Origin: Thermohalobaculum sp039028795
GTDB taxonomy: Bacteria > Pseudomonadota > Alphaproteobacteria > Rhodobacterales > Rhodobacteraceae
Length of the DNA: 64,000 nt
Assembly: GCA_039028795.1 (NCBI GenBank)
Contig: JBCCHJ010000002.1
Coordinates: 169,250-233,249, forward strand
Direction: 5' to 3'
The position numbers and the translations under genes are program-made. Within the stretch, counting starts at the first letter, position 1. Each line of letters opens with the position of its first letter. Shown piece by piece: positions 9,206-18,099 of the stretch. The notes below the pieces were generated by a model. The model searched no databases. It saw nothing but the letters and a program-made list of their open reading frames with translations, and was not told where the DNA came from.

Positions 9206-10116
9206 TTTTCCTGATTGCGCTTTTTGTACGGGCCACGCTTTTTCGGTGCGGGCTCGTTTGCATCAATCAAATCAACCAGATCAGAGATATCCCAAAGACG
9301 ATCCGTCAGGCCAGCCTGTATTGCAGGGGTAACCTTCAACGTCTGATGCACCCGCACGAAGTTGTAGTACAAAAAGTGCAGGGCAACGGCATGGGCGTGG
9401 TTCTCAACCTTCTTGGAAAAGGCATTGGTCAGGCGGGTGAAGCGGCGCATGTGCATCCGCATAGTCAGGTTCTGGCGCTCGACATGGCTGGTCGATACCA
9501 GCTTAGGATCGGGTGAGCCTTCCACGCGGGTCTTTTTGATCCCGGTGCATTCGGCGGGGCTGTACTTCTTCTCATGCCCCTTCGTGCCAGTCTCGCCGCC
9601 GTACAGCTTGATCAATTGGGCATAGTCCACGTCGCCGCCGAACGCGCCTTCGACGGCTTCCAGGTATGCCTTGTGGCCGTCTGTGGTCAGTTGCACACGA
9701 TTCGCCAGTCGGCTGCGCAGATCATCCATGAAGCCGATGGCATACTCGCCGTCACGTCCACCGACCATGTAGGACACGATCAGTTTGCTTTCGCTGTCGA
9801 TAGCGGTCCAGGTCCATGTGTCGCCTGCGCCTTCTGGAGCGGCCTTAGCCGTCGAGACGTTCTTCGCCTTGGCATAGGTGAATGACCAGATTTCGTCGCA
9901 CTGGATTACCGACGCCTTCACGTCACGAACGTTTTCGTCATGGTATTTCTCGCAAGCCTTGCCCGCATCGATCAGTAGCTTGTTAACGGTGTTCTTGGAC
10001 ACGTCTGCGATCCGGGCCGTTGCGCGGATACTGTTGCCTTCGACCAGAAGCCGGATGATCAGTTTGCGGGTTTTGCTGTCTAGCTTGTTCATGACCTCTA
10101 TGTAAGCGATCAACAT
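9196..10116 (-). CDS. IS1-like DDE transposase
   Basis: A protein of 306 aa, a single uninterrupted frame rather than the frameshifted pair of classical IS1. An N-terminal helix-turn-helix (IRATARIADVSKNTVNKLL, residues about 30-52) precedes the catalytic core. Acidic residues are visible in VIQCDEIWSF, QLTTDGHKAY and HVERQNLTMRMHMRRFTRL, matching the order of an IS1-type DDE triad. It catalyses excision and insertion of the element. The last residues are encoded by the terminal inverted repeat. A second ATG at 10092 is preceded by GAGG at only 2 nt spacing, so the exact start is uncertain. Confidence 0.9.
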   Translation of the reverse strand: MLIAYIEVMNKLDSKTRKLIIRLLVEGNSIRATARIADVSKNTVNKLLIDAGKACEKYHDENVRDVKASVIQCDEIWSFTYAKAKNVSTAKAAPEGAGDTWTWTAIDSESKLIVSYMVGGRDGEYAIGFMDDLRSRLANRVQLTTDGHKAYLEAVEGAFGGDVDYAQLIKLYGGETGTKGHEKKYSPAECTGIKKTRVEGSPDPKLVSTSHVERQNLTMRMHMRRFTRLTNAFSKKVENHAHAVALHFLYYNFVRVHQTLKVTPAIQAGLTDRLWDISDLVDLIDANEPAPKKRGPYKKRNQENSK

Positions 10117-10199
10117 ATCTTAGTCAAGCATATTGGTCATTTTAAACACTTACTTCAATTATAACTTTACCCTTCCTGCATATCTGCTATGTTAAGCAC

Positions 10200-10499
10200 A
10201 TGAAGGTTCGGTATGCGGATGACCAAACAGCACTCGTTGAAACAGACCAGGCGCACAAGCTGCGCCTGCCTGTCGTTGTCGTTAAAGCTGCACGGCGGAA
10301 GATACGAATTCTTCGAGAGTGCCGAGACGAAAGGGACATCCGAGCGATGCCGAGTTTTCACTACGAGAAACTTGGGGGGAAAAGGGATGGGCAACGTTCT
10401 ATTAGGCTCAACGATCAATGGAGGTTGATCGTGCACGTTGATCGGGAATGTGACCCGGTCGAAATCGAAATCATCGAAATCAGCAACCACTACGAATGA
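10200..10499 (+). CDS. higB: HigB/RelE-family toxin
   Basis: A protein of 99 aa. The C-terminal half has the family pattern of HigB killer proteins: LGGKRDGQRSIRLNDQWRL followed by a VEIEIIEISNHYE tail, after a basic helical region. HigB toxins are ribosome-dependent mRNA endonucleases; the activity is inferred from family. Its TGA (10497-10499) lies within the AAGGAGG-bearing leader of the antitoxin gene. Toxin-first order is typical for higBA. It is transcribed divergently from the transposase. Confidence 0.85.
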   Translation: MKVRYADDQTALVETDQAHKLRLPVVVVKAARRKIRILRECRDERDIRAMPSFHYEKLGGKRDGQRSIRLNDQWRLIVHVDRECDPVEIEIIEISNHYE

Positions 10500-10513
10500 A
10501 GGAGGCAAGCCAA

Positions 10514-11647
10514 ATGAAACCGATGTTTGACAACTTTGCAGAGCCTCCGGGGGAAATCATCAAGGAGGAAATGGAAGCGAAGGGCTGGACGCAAACCGAT
10601 CTTGCGTTTGTGCTTGGGTATTCCGAGCAGACTGTAAATAAGCTCCTAAATGGCAAGAGCGGCCTTTCAGCGGATATGGCGAAAGCGCTAGGCGAGGCGT
10701 TTGGCACATCTGCTGAACTTTGGGCAGGACTACAGAAGGAATGGGAGCTTCGGTGTGCTCGCGAGCCAGATCAAGCAATCAAGGATCGCGCGCGGATGCA
10801 GGTGTATCCTGTCCGTGAAATGATCAATCGAGGATGGCTGGAAAAGGACTCCGAGCAGAGCGTTCTAGAAATGCAGTTCAAGCGGTTCTTTGAGGTGAAC
10901 CGCATGGAGGATATCCAGCACCTAGAGTTTTCAGCAGCAGCAATGAAAACAGACGAAGCCGAACATTCCCCAGCAGAGCTGGCTTGGCTGTACCGTGTTC
11001 GGCATATCGCGCGGTCAATAGAAGTTCCTGCCTACTCTGAAGACAAATTGCGGGGTGCGCTGGTTGAGCTTCGCAAGCTGATTAGTGATCCAGAAGATGT
11101 TAGTCACGTTCCCAAGATCCTGGCGGACGCCGGAGTCCGGTTTGTGATTGTGGAGAAGATTGCAAACTGCAAAGTCGATGGTGTGTGTACATGGATAAGC
11201 GATGACGAACCCGTTATCGGCATGTCGCTTAGGCACAATCGCATGGACAACTTTTGGTTTGTTCTAATCCACGAGTGCGAACATATTTTGCAGGGACACG
11301 GGAAGGGCACCAAGGGCATCATTGATGACCTTGACGGCGAGAGGGCATCCGATGGCGAAGGCGTCGCCGAGGAAGAGCGTGTTGCTAACGCGGCATCTCT
11401 CAGTTTTTCCATCCCGCGAGACCGACTAACTTCATTCTATAACCGCAAAAAACCGTACATCTATGAGCGGGATGTAGTCGGGTTTGCAGCGCGACAGGAA
11501 GTGCACCCAGCAATTGTAGTCGGGCAGATTCAATACCTGAAAAAAGACTATTCATGGCTCCGAAAGTGGCTGGTTAGCATTAAGAACTACGTCCTTCCAT
11601 CCTGCGTGCACGATGGCTTTGGCCACTCTGTAGATGTTTCGCTATGA
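10514..11647 (+). CDS. higA: HigA-type antitoxin fused to an ImmA/IrrE-type metallopeptidase domain
   Basis: A protein of 377 aa. I chose the ATG at 10514 because AAGGAGG (10499-10505) sits 8 nt upstream; an ATG at 10496 overlaps the toxin stop but has no such site. Residues about 8-75 are a HigA/VapI-like HTH (PPGEIIKEEMEAKGWTQTDLA...LSADMAKALGEAFGTS). The C-terminal half holds a zinc-peptidase motif HECEH (residues about 253-257), as in ImmA/IrrE proteins that cleave repressors. The antitoxin therefore probably represses the operon, neutralises HigB, and may contribute a protease domain acting on itself or another regulator. That last point is inference. Confidence 0.85.
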   Translation: MKPMFDNFAEPPGEIIKEEMEAKGWTQTDLAFVLGYSEQTVNKLLNGKSGLSADMAKALGEAFGTSAELWAGLQKEWELRCAREPDQAIKDRARMQVYPVREMINRGWLEKDSEQSVLEMQFKRFFEVNRMEDIQHLEFSAAAMKTDEAEHSPAELAWLYRVRHIARSIEVPAYSEDKLRGALVELRKLISDPEDVSHVPKILADAGVRFVIVEKIANCKVDGVCTWISDDEPVIGMSLRHNRMDNFWFVLIHECEHILQGHGKGTKGIIDDLDGERASDGEGVAEEERVANAASLSFSIPRDRLTSFYNRKKPYIYERDVVGFAARQEVHPAIVVGQIQYLKKDYSWLRKWLVSIKNYVLPSCVHDGFGHSVDVSL

Positions 11648-11656
11648 GGTAAAGCA

Positions 11657-12136
11657 ATGGCTACGAAGAATGAACAAGCGGCAGAAATCCTTGACCGCTA
11701 CATGACAGAAGTAAATCCCGACCCGGTATCGCTAGATGAAGTTGCCGAGTGGGCGCTGAAAGAAGGTTTGTTTAAACCAGAACCTCGCGATCTTCGGAAG
11801 GTTTGTCGTGATGCTATTGCGCAAGGCGCAAGGGCGCAAAAGCGGTTTGATGGAAAAAGGTGGTATCGCGCCAAGCACTCCGTTCGGTCCAATGTTGGCG
11901 GGGTGCAGTTAAGCCTCTGGGCCGACATTGATAAGAACGCGTCACACGGCTTTATGGAAAAGTCTCTTGGGCAGCGTCGGCGCAACATTGTCGATGACTG
12001 CTATCAGATGAAAATGGACGCTGATCACTACAATGAAGCAAATCCGCATTACGAACCGATTCAGCCAGTTCTGGATTTCACAGAAGACGTTGCGGAGCTT
12101 GAAGCATTTCGGAATGACGAAGACGACGCTGCTTAA
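11657..12136 (+). CDS. Unknown 159-aa cargo protein, third gene of the higBA operon
   Basis: A protein of 159 aa with GAGG 7 nt before its ATG and only 9 bases after the antitoxin stop, so it is probably co-transcribed with higBA. The N-terminal 75 residues (EQAAEILDRYMTEV...LDEVAEWALKEGL...LRKVCRDAI) are helical and could be a winged-helix DNA-binding unit. The C-terminus is acidic and Asp/Glu-rich. I do not recognise the family. As the third gene of a toxin-antitoxin operon it may be a regulator or accessory. Its stop overlaps the stop of the facing 71-aa gene by 3 bases (12134-12136 against 12133-12135). Confidence 0.7.
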   Translation: MATKNEQAAEILDRYMTEVNPDPVSLDEVAEWALKEGLFKPEPRDLRKVCRDAIAQGARAQKRFDGKRWYRAKHSVRSNVGGVQLSLWADIDKNASHGFMEKSLGQRRRNIVDDCYQMKMDADHYNEANPHYEPIQPVLDFTEDVAELEAFRNDEDDAA

Positions 12137-12348
12137 TCAGCCTTCTTCCAGCGGGCTTCAGCAGCGGCACGGGCGATCTCACTTCGCTGATCTGGCGTTA
12201 GGGATGCCGCGCGCCGCGCTCCGCCAATTTTGCCGCCCTTGACTTGCCCAGCGGCTTTCTGATTTTCCTCAGCCTCCCCCGTTGCCACGTCCACAATGAA
12301 CTTGGCAAGCTGGTTGGCGTCTCTGGGTCTCTTGGGTTTGTCTGTCAT
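12133..12348 (-). CDS. Small basic protein with KGGK...ARAAAEARW tail (unknown, cargo gene)
   Basis: A protein of 71 aa. The N-terminus RPRDANQLAKFIVDVATGE and the C-terminal KGGKIGGARRAASLTP...EIARAAAEARWKK resemble small proteins often labelled histone H1-like in alphaproteobacteria and often found near mobile elements. It is probably a nucleic-acid-binding protein, but nothing in it shows a specific function. It reads inward from the right end of the transposon and converges on the 159-aa gene. Confidence 0.7.
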   Translation of the reverse strand: MTDKPKRPRDANQLAKFIVDVATGEAEENQKAAGQVKGGKIGGARRAASLTPDQRSEIARAAAEARWKKAD

Positions 12349-12391
12349 GCTGGTAATATGGGGCCAGCGGGATTAGATCGCAAACTCAGAT

Positions 12392-12410
12392 TTCAAAGTG
12401 ACCCACTACC
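12392..12410 (-). repeat. Right terminal inverted repeat of the transposon
   Basis: TTCAAAGTGACCCACTACC, the exact reverse complement of the left repeat at 9187-9205; it ends directly at the AATCATTG duplication. Confidence 0.93.
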
Positions 12411-12418
12411 AATCATTG
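12411..12418. repeat. Target site duplication, right copy (AATCATTG)
   Basis: Identical to 9179-9186 and directly abutting the right inverted repeat. Confidence 0.93.
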
Positions 12419-12454
12419 TCATCGGCTTGATAGGCCGGATGCTCTGAAGAGAGG

Positions 12455-14872
12455 CTAATGCGCCAGTGACGCTCCGGCTTCTTCAGGCTCGCCATCCGGA
12501 ACCGGTCCGTCGATTTCCTGGTCTTCATCCCATTCGATTGGGTCGGGTTTGGCGGTCAACGCATGGCTCAGAACCTCGGTCACGGTCTCGACCGGGATAA
12601 TTTCCAGTCCATCCTTCACGTTGTCCGGAATGTCCGGCAGATCCTTGACGTTCTCTTTCGGGATCAGCACTGTCTGAATACCGCCGCGCAATGCAGCCAG
12701 CAGTTTTTCCTTCAGCCCGCCGATCGGCAATACATTTCCCCGCAACGTGACCTCGCCCGTCATCGCGATATCCCGCCGCACTGGGATGTCCGTCAGAACG
12801 GAAACGATCGACGTCACCATTGCGATGCCCGCAGAAGGGCCATCCTTTGGCGTCGCGCCTTCCGGTACGTGCACGTGGATGTCCATCTTTTCAAATCTGG
12901 GCGGCTTCACCCCGTAATCCGGCGACTTCGACCGCACATAGGACGCCGCGGCATCGATGGATTCCTTCATCACATCGCCCAAAGTCCCTGTTGTCTTCAT
13001 CCGGCCTTTACCAGGCAGCTTAAGTGCCTCGATATGTAAGAGATCTCCGCCGACAGACGTGTACGCCAGACCGGTGGTCACGCCTACCTCGTCCTTTTCC
13101 TCGGCCAGACCATGTTTGTGGCGCGGAACACCAAGATAATGTTCGACATTCTCTGCAGTGACCTCGACCGATTTGTGATCGCCGCGGACGATTTCGGTCA
13201 GAACTTTGCGGCACAGCTTGGCAAGCTCGCGCTCCAGATTCCGAACGCCCGCCTCGCGGGTGTAGCGTTGTACCATCATGGTCAGCGCATCATCGGACAG
13301 GCTGAACTCGTCCTTTTTCAGGCCGTGTTCTTTTTCCTGCTTCGGCTGCAGATGCCGGCGTGCGATTTCAATCTTTTCATCTTCGGTGTACCCGGCCAGG
13401 CTGATGATCTCCATCCGGTCCAACAGCGGCTGCGGCATGTTGTATGTATTTGCGGTGGTTAGGAACATCACGTTCGACAGATCGTACTCAACCTCGAGAT
13501 AGTGGTCGACGAAGGTCGAGTTCTGTTCCGGGTCCAGCACTTCCAGCATCGCCGAGGCCGGATCACCTCGGAAATCCTGGCCCATCTTATCGATTTCATC
13601 CAATAAGATCAGCGGGTTGTTCGTCTTCGCCTTCTTCATCGATTGGATGATCTTACCCGGCATAGAACCGATATAGGTACGGCGGTGGCCCCGGATTTCA
13701 GCCTCATCCCTGACACCGCCCAGCGAGATACGAATGAATTCGCGGCCAGTAGCCCGTGCGACCGACTTACCAAGCGAGGTCTTACCGACGCCCGGCGGGC
13801 CAACCAGGCAAAGGATCGGGCCCTTCAGTTTGGACGACCGCTGCTGCACTGCCAGGTATTCAACGATCCGTTCTTTGACCTTTTCCAGGCCATAGTGATC
13901 GTCGTCCAGAACTGTCTGGGCCTTAACAAGATCTTTCTTCACGCGGGAACGCTTTCCCCACGGGATCGAAAGCATCCAGTCCAGATAGTTGCGCACCACC
14001 GTGGCCTCGGCCGACATGGGCGACATGTTTTTCAGCTTCTTAAGCTCTTGAATTGCCTTGTCGCGAGCTTCTTTCGACAGCTTGGTCTCAGCGATCTGGT
14101 GCTCGTATTCGCCGATGTCATCCCGGCCTTCATCGCCTTCGCCCAGCTCGCGCTGAATCGCCTTCATCTGTTCGTTTAGATAGTATTCGCGTTGGGTCTT
14201 CTCCATCTGAGTTTTGACCCGGCTTTTTATCTTCTTCTCGACCTGCAACACGGAGATCTCACCCTGGATCAAGCCCAGGATCTTCTCCATGCGTTTGGAG
14301 ATATTCGGCTCTTCGAGCAGCTTTTGGCGCTCCGACAGCTTGACGCCCAGATGGCCAGCAATCGTGTCGGCCAGCTTTGATGCATCATCGATCTCGCCGA
14401 TATTCGCCATCGCCTCTTCAGGCACGTTCTTGTTCAACTTTACGTAGCGCTCGAACCGCTCGACCAACGAACGCTGCAGGGCGGCGATAGTGTCGGATTC
14501 TGCCCCGTCTTCGGGAATCTTCTGAACCGTCGCTTCGAAGAAGTCTTCGTTGGGAATAAACTCCGTGATCTCAGCCCGTTCACGGCCTTCGACCAGGACC
14601 TTGACCGTACCATCCGGCAGTTTCAGCAGTTGCAGAACATTCGCAAGCGCGCCAACGCGGTAGATATCGGCTTCACCCGGGTCGTCTTCGGCAGCATCGC
14701 GCTGCGATGCCAAAAGGATCTGACGATCATCCTTCATCACCGCTTCAAGCGCCTTCACCGACTTCGCCCGCCCGACGAAAAGCGGGACGATCATATGTGG
14801 AAAGACCACGATGTCGCGCAGCGGCAATACCGGATAACTGATGTCAGGTGCGAAAGTTTGATCGTCGCTCAT
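12455..14872 (-). CDS. lon: Lon ATP-dependent protease
   Basis: A protein of 805 aa, normal Lon length. The N-terminal substrate-binding domain begins PDISYPVLPLRDIVVFPHM. The AAA+ module has Walker A GPPGVGKTSLG (about residue 360) and Walker B NNPLILLDEIDKMG. The C-terminal serine-lysine protease carries PKDGPSAG (Ser about 681) and GGLKEKLLAAL (Lys about 724). GAGG stands 8 nt before the ATG. Lon degrades damaged and regulatory proteins in the cytoplasm. It lies downstream of clpX and clpP in the same orientation, part of a proteostasis cluster. The transposon sits just past its 3' end. Confidence 0.98.
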   Translation of the reverse strand: MSDDQTFAPDISYPVLPLRDIVVFPHMIVPLFVGRAKSVKALEAVMKDDRQILLASQRDAAEDDPGEADIYRVGALANVLQLLKLPDGTVKVLVEGRERAEITEFIPNEDFFEATVQKIPEDGAESDTIAALQRSLVERFERYVKLNKNVPEEAMANIGEIDDASKLADTIAGHLGVKLSERQKLLEEPNISKRMEKILGLIQGEISVLQVEKKIKSRVKTQMEKTQREYYLNEQMKAIQRELGEGDEGRDDIGEYEHQIAETKLSKEARDKAIQELKKLKNMSPMSAEATVVRNYLDWMLSIPWGKRSRVKKDLVKAQTVLDDDHYGLEKVKERIVEYLAVQQRSSKLKGPILCLVGPPGVGKTSLGKSVARATGREFIRISLGGVRDEAEIRGHRRTYIGSMPGKIIQSMKKAKTNNPLILLDEIDKMGQDFRGDPASAMLEVLDPEQNSTFVDHYLEVEYDLSNVMFLTTANTYNMPQPLLDRMEIISLAGYTEDEKIEIARRHLQPKQEKEHGLKKDEFSLSDDALTMMVQRYTREAGVRNLERELAKLCRKVLTEIVRGDHKSVEVTAENVEHYLGVPRHKHGLAEEKDEVGVTTGLAYTSVGGDLLHIEALKLPGKGRMKTTGTLGDVMKESIDAAASYVRSKSPDYGVKPPRFEKMDIHVHVPEGATPKDGPSAGIAMVTSIVSVLTDIPVRRDIAMTGEVTLRGNVLPIGGLKEKLLAALRGGIQTVLIPKENVKDLPDIPDNVKDGLEIIPVETVTEVLSHALTAKPDPIEWDEDQEIDGPVPDGEPEEAGASLAH

Positions 14873-14986
14873 ATGTTTGCCTCATCCCCGTGCCGGATGA
14901 CACGGGCTTTGTTCGTGCGTAGCCCAGTCAAATGGGCGGACCTGCGATCAAATTCAAGTCAGACGTCTGTCCTGGCGGGACAAACG

Positions 14987-16243
14987 TCAGGATGCGGTGG
15001 CTTCGGCCTCGGAATAGATGTAGAGAGGCTTTGCTTCGCCGGAAATAACTTCTTCGTTGACGACGATTTCCTCGACGCCTTCAACGCCCGGCAGATCGAA
15101 CATAGGATCCAGCAGTACGTCTTCCAAAATCGATCTTAGGCCGCGGGCACCGGTCTTGCGCTCGATCGCCTTCAGGGCAATCGCCTTCAGCGCTTCATCG
15201 GTGAAGGTTAGCCCGACGCTCTCCATCTCGAAGAGGCGCTGGTATTGTTTAACTAGAGCGTTCTTGGGCTGTGTCAGGATCGTCACCAATGCGTCTTCGT
15301 CCAGATCACGCAGCGTCGCGATCACCGGCAGACGACCTACAAATTCGGGGATCAGGCCGAATTTCAGCAGATCTTCGGGTTCCAGATCTTCCAGCACATC
15401 CCCTACGCGGCGGTCATCATCGGCCTTAACATCTGCGCCAAAACCCATGGCCGACCCTTTGCCACGTTGGGCAATGATCTTGTCCAATCCGGCGAATGCG
15501 CCGCCACAAATGAACAGGATGTTCGTTGTGTCGACCTGCAGGAATTCCTGCTGCGGATGCTTGCGCCCGCCTTGCGGTGGCACCGAGGCAACCGTGCCTT
15601 CCATGATTTTCAGCAGAGCCTGCTGCACGCCTTCGCCCGACACATCCCGTGTAATCGACGGATTGTCGGACTTACGGCTGATCTTATCGACCTCGTCGAT
15701 ATAGACGATGCCGCGCTGGGCGCGTTCGACATTGTAATCCGCGGATTGCAGCAGCTTCAGGATGATGTTCTCGACATCTTCCCCGACATACCCCGCTTCA
15801 GTCAATGTCGTCGCATCCGCCATCGTAAACGGCACATCCAGGATGCGCGCCAAGGTCTGCGCCAGCAAGGTTTTGCCGCACCCGGTTGGGCCGATTAGTA
15901 GAATGTTGGACTTCGCGAGTTCCACGTCTGTCGACTTCGAGGCGTGGTTCAGACGCTTGTAGTGGTTGTGAACTGCCACCGACAGGACGCGTTTCGCCGT
16001 TGCCTGACCGATGACGTAGTCGTCAAGAACCTGGCAGATATCTTTTGGTGTCGGCACGCCATCCGAGGATTTGACCAAGTTGTTCTTGGTTTCTTCGCGG
16101 ATGATATCCATGCACAACTCGACGCATTCATCGCAGATGAATACCGTCGGTCCGGCGATCAGCTTCCGCACTTCATGCTGACTCTTTCCGCAGAAAGAAC
16201 AGTAAAGCGTGTTTTTGCCGTCTGAGCCGCTGTTTTTGCTCAT
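14987..16243 (-). CDS. clpX: ClpX, ATPase subunit of the ClpXP protease
   Basis: A protein of 418 aa. The N-terminal zinc domain has C15, C18, C37 and C40; the AAA+ module has Walker A GPTGCGKTLLAQT, Walker B GIVYIDEVDKI and the sensor region GARGLRSILED. The IGF loop that docks on ClpP corresponds to LIPEFVGRLPVIA and nearby residues. It unfolds tagged proteins and feeds them to ClpP, encoded 129 bp upstream in the same direction. Confidence 0.98.
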   Translation of the reverse strand: MSKNSGSDGKNTLYCSFCGKSQHEVRKLIAGPTVFICDECVELCMDIIREETKNNLVKSSDGVPTPKDICQVLDDYVIGQATAKRVLSVAVHNHYKRLNHASKSTDVELAKSNILLIGPTGCGKTLLAQTLARILDVPFTMADATTLTEAGYVGEDVENIILKLLQSADYNVERAQRGIVYIDEVDKISRKSDNPSITRDVSGEGVQQALLKIMEGTVASVPPQGGRKHPQQEFLQVDTTNILFICGGAFAGLDKIIAQRGKGSAMGFGADVKADDDRRVGDVLEDLEPEDLLKFGLIPEFVGRLPVIATLRDLDEDALVTILTQPKNALVKQYQRLFEMESVGLTFTDEALKAIALKAIERKTGARGLRSILEDVLLDPMFDLPGVEGVEEIVVNEEVISGEAKPLYIYSEAEATAS

Positions 16244-16371
16244 TGCCTACTCTCCGGGCGGGGAAAAACGCCGCCCTCCAGTCTATTTGGCGCCAATTAA
16301 GATTTCGGAAACACCCGAATCCCTTGGTAGTATATTAACGATCAACTGTGGCCGTGTCACGGCAAGGCCGA

Positions 16372-17004
16372 TCATGCCTCTGCGTCTTCAGTATCACTGC
16401 GGACTTCGACGATATTATCGATAAGGCCCCAGTCTTTCGCTTCTTCCGGTGACATGAAGTTATCGCGTTCCAGCGCAGCTTCAACCGTTTCCAGGTCCTG
16501 ACCGGTATGTTTCACATAGATTTGGTTCAAACGGTTTTTCAGATCCTGAGTTTCTGCCGCATGGATCATGATATCCGTCGCCTGACCGCGGAAGCCGCCC
16601 GAGGGCTGGTGCACCATGACCCGGCTATTCGGCAGCGAAAATCGCATGTCTTTCGCACCTGCGGCCAACAGCAAAGATCCCATCGAGGCCGCCTGCCCCA
16701 CCACCAATGTCGTCACAGAGGGGCGGATATACTGCATCGTATCGTAGATCGAGAGCCCCGAGGTCACCACGCCACCAGGGCTGTTGATGTACATAGATAT
16801 CTCTTTTTTGGGATTTTCAGCCTCAAGAAACAGTAATTGAGCCACAACAAGGGTCGCCATCTGGTCTTCGACAGGTCCCGCCACAAAGACAATCCGCTCT
16901 TTCAGCAGGCGGGAAAAGATGTCGTAGCGGGTCGAGCCGCGGGCCGTGACCTCTTCGACCGTCGGGATGATGAAGCTGGTATAAGTGTCAATTGGATCGC
17001 GCAT
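16372..17004 (-). CDS. clpP: ClpP, proteolytic subunit of Clp protease
   Basis: A protein of 210 aa, typical length. The catalytic serine lies in GQAASMGSLLLAAG (about residue 107) and the histidine in RVMVHQPSGG (about 132); the N-terminal YDIFSRLLKERIVFVAGPV is characteristic. It forms the tetradecameric chamber partnered with ClpX. The tig gene, often next to clpP, is here about 3.6 kb away with four genes in between. Confidence 0.98.
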   Translation of the reverse strand: MRDPIDTYTSFIIPTVEEVTARGSTRYDIFSRLLKERIVFVAGPVEDQMATLVVAQLLFLEAENPKKEISMYINSPGGVVTSGLSIYDTMQYIRPSVTTLVVGQAASMGSLLLAAGAKDMRFSLPNSRVMVHQPSGGFRGQATDIMIHAAETQDLKNRLNQIYVKHTGQDLETVEAALERDNFMSPEEAKDWGLIDNIVEVRSDTEDAEA

Positions 17005-17135
17005 AGGATTTGGCCTTAGGTTTCTGGCTGATCAGGGCCGTTTATCGGACCATTGGTTGCGTCAAAGGTTTAATGACTGCTTAGTGTCGCTTCAATGGCA
17101 GTCCAGAAAAATGTTTCCAATCTTCGGAGAATGCA

Positions 17136-17999
17136 ATGTCCCCCGTGCTTTTTGAACGCGACGGTCGAATTGGGCGGGTCACCCTCAACCGGCCAGAGGT
17201 GTTGAACGCCATCGATGACGATCTGCCGCAGGCGCTGGCGCGGGCTGTGGGCGCCGCCAATGACGATCCCGGGGTGCATGTGATTGTTTTGTCAGGGTCC
17301 GGGCATGCCTTTTGCGCGGGCTATGATCTGGCCCACTATGCCCAGGCGAAGGACGGCCGCGGCGCCGAGTTGACCCAGGACATGCCCTGGGATCCGATCA
17401 AGGATTTCGCCTTCATGAAGCGGAACACGGATCTCTTTATGTCTATCTTCCGGTCCTTGAAACCGGTGATCTGCAAAGTCCACGGGTTCGCAATTGCCGG
17501 GGGCTCGGATATCGCGCTTTGTTCGGACATCGTGATCATGGCCGAGGATGCGGAAATCGGCTACATGCCCGCCAGGGTCTGGGGCTGCCCGACCACCGCT
17601 ATGTGGGTCTACCGCCTTGGCCCGGAACGCGCCAAACGCATGCTGCTGACCGGAGACAGGATCGACGGGCGCGAGGCCGAGCGCCTTGGCCTTGTGCTGA
17701 AAGCAGTGCCTGCCGAGGATCTGGACAATGAGGTGGAAGCCTTGGCTGAACGGATGGCGTCGGTTCCGATCAACCAACTGGCCATGCAAAAGATGATGAT
17801 CAATCAGGCGCTGGACAATATGGGACTGGCGTCCACGCAAACCCTGGCGACGATCTTCGACGGCATCACCCGGCATTCGCCGGAGGGGTTGAACTTCAAG
17901 GCGCGGTCCGAGGATGTCGGCTGGAAACAGGCCGTCCAGGAGCGTGACCAAGGGACCTATGACTGGACCCAGGACCGTCCGATAAACGCGCCGAAGTGA
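17136..17999 (+). CDS. Enoyl-CoA hydratase/isomerase (crotonase) family protein
   Basis: A protein of 287 aa with GGAG 7 nt before the ATG. The crotonase fold shows VTLNRPEVLNAI, the oxyanion-hole segments SGHAFCAGYDL and GFAIAGGSDIALCSDIVI, and a C-terminal helical region. Usual crotonase catalytic glutamates are not obvious: the second-Glu position falls in IGYMPARVWGCPTT. The family acts on acyl-CoA thioesters in the cytoplasm; the exact substrate cannot be read from the sequence. It diverges from clpP. Confidence 0.9.
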   Translation: MSPVLFERDGRIGRVTLNRPEVLNAIDDDLPQALARAVGAANDDPGVHVIVLSGSGHAFCAGYDLAHYAQAKDGRGAELTQDMPWDPIKDFAFMKRNTDLFMSIFRSLKPVICKVHGFAIAGGSDIALCSDIVIMAEDAEIGYMPARVWGCPTTAMWVYRLGPERAKRMLLTGDRIDGREAERLGLVLKAVPAEDLDNEVEALAERMASVPINQLAMQKMMINQALDNMGLASTQTLATIFDGITRHSPEGLNFKARSEDVGWKQAVQERDQGTYDWTQDRPINAPK

Positions 18000-18021
18000 T
18001 GTCTCCGCCGCCAGTTCTTAT

Positions 18022-18087
18022 TTGGCCCCGCGGGCCAATGCGAGAGCTCTGCTCTCGCGCTCTCGAGGTATTTTTGGCCAGATGAAG
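18022..18087 (+). repeat. Intergenic stem-loop plus TATTTTTGGCCAGATGAAG repeat, copy 1
   Basis: Contains the palindrome TTGGCCCCGCGGGCCAA (18022-18038), a GCGAGAGC/GCTCTCGC stem (18040-18058) and then GGTATTTTTGGCCAGATGAAG-like sequence. Related copies lie at 49310-49347, 55933-55999 and, as the tail alone in reverse, 59471-59486. It may act as a terminator for the convergent genes. Confidence 0.6.
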
Positions 18088-18099
18088 TCAGACTGTTGG

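Larger units (their letters stand above)
9187..12410. mobile_element. Complete 3,224-bp composite-cargo transposon with IS1-like transposase and a toxin-antitoxin module
   Basis: The element is bounded by perfect 19-bp terminal inverted repeats (GGTAGTGGGTCACTTTGAA at 9187-9205 and its complement at 12392-12410) and flanked by an 8-bp duplication (AATCATTG). Inside are the leftward transposase, then a rightward HigB-like toxin, HigA-metallopeptidase fusion and unknown 159-aa gene, and a leftward 71-aa gene. The intact ends and direct repeats suggest relatively recent insertion between tRNA-Val and lon. Cargo genes look less GC-rich than the host genes. GGT-starting ends and the transposase motifs favour the IS1 superfamily, but subgroup assignment needs an ISfinder comparison. 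Confidence 0.92.
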
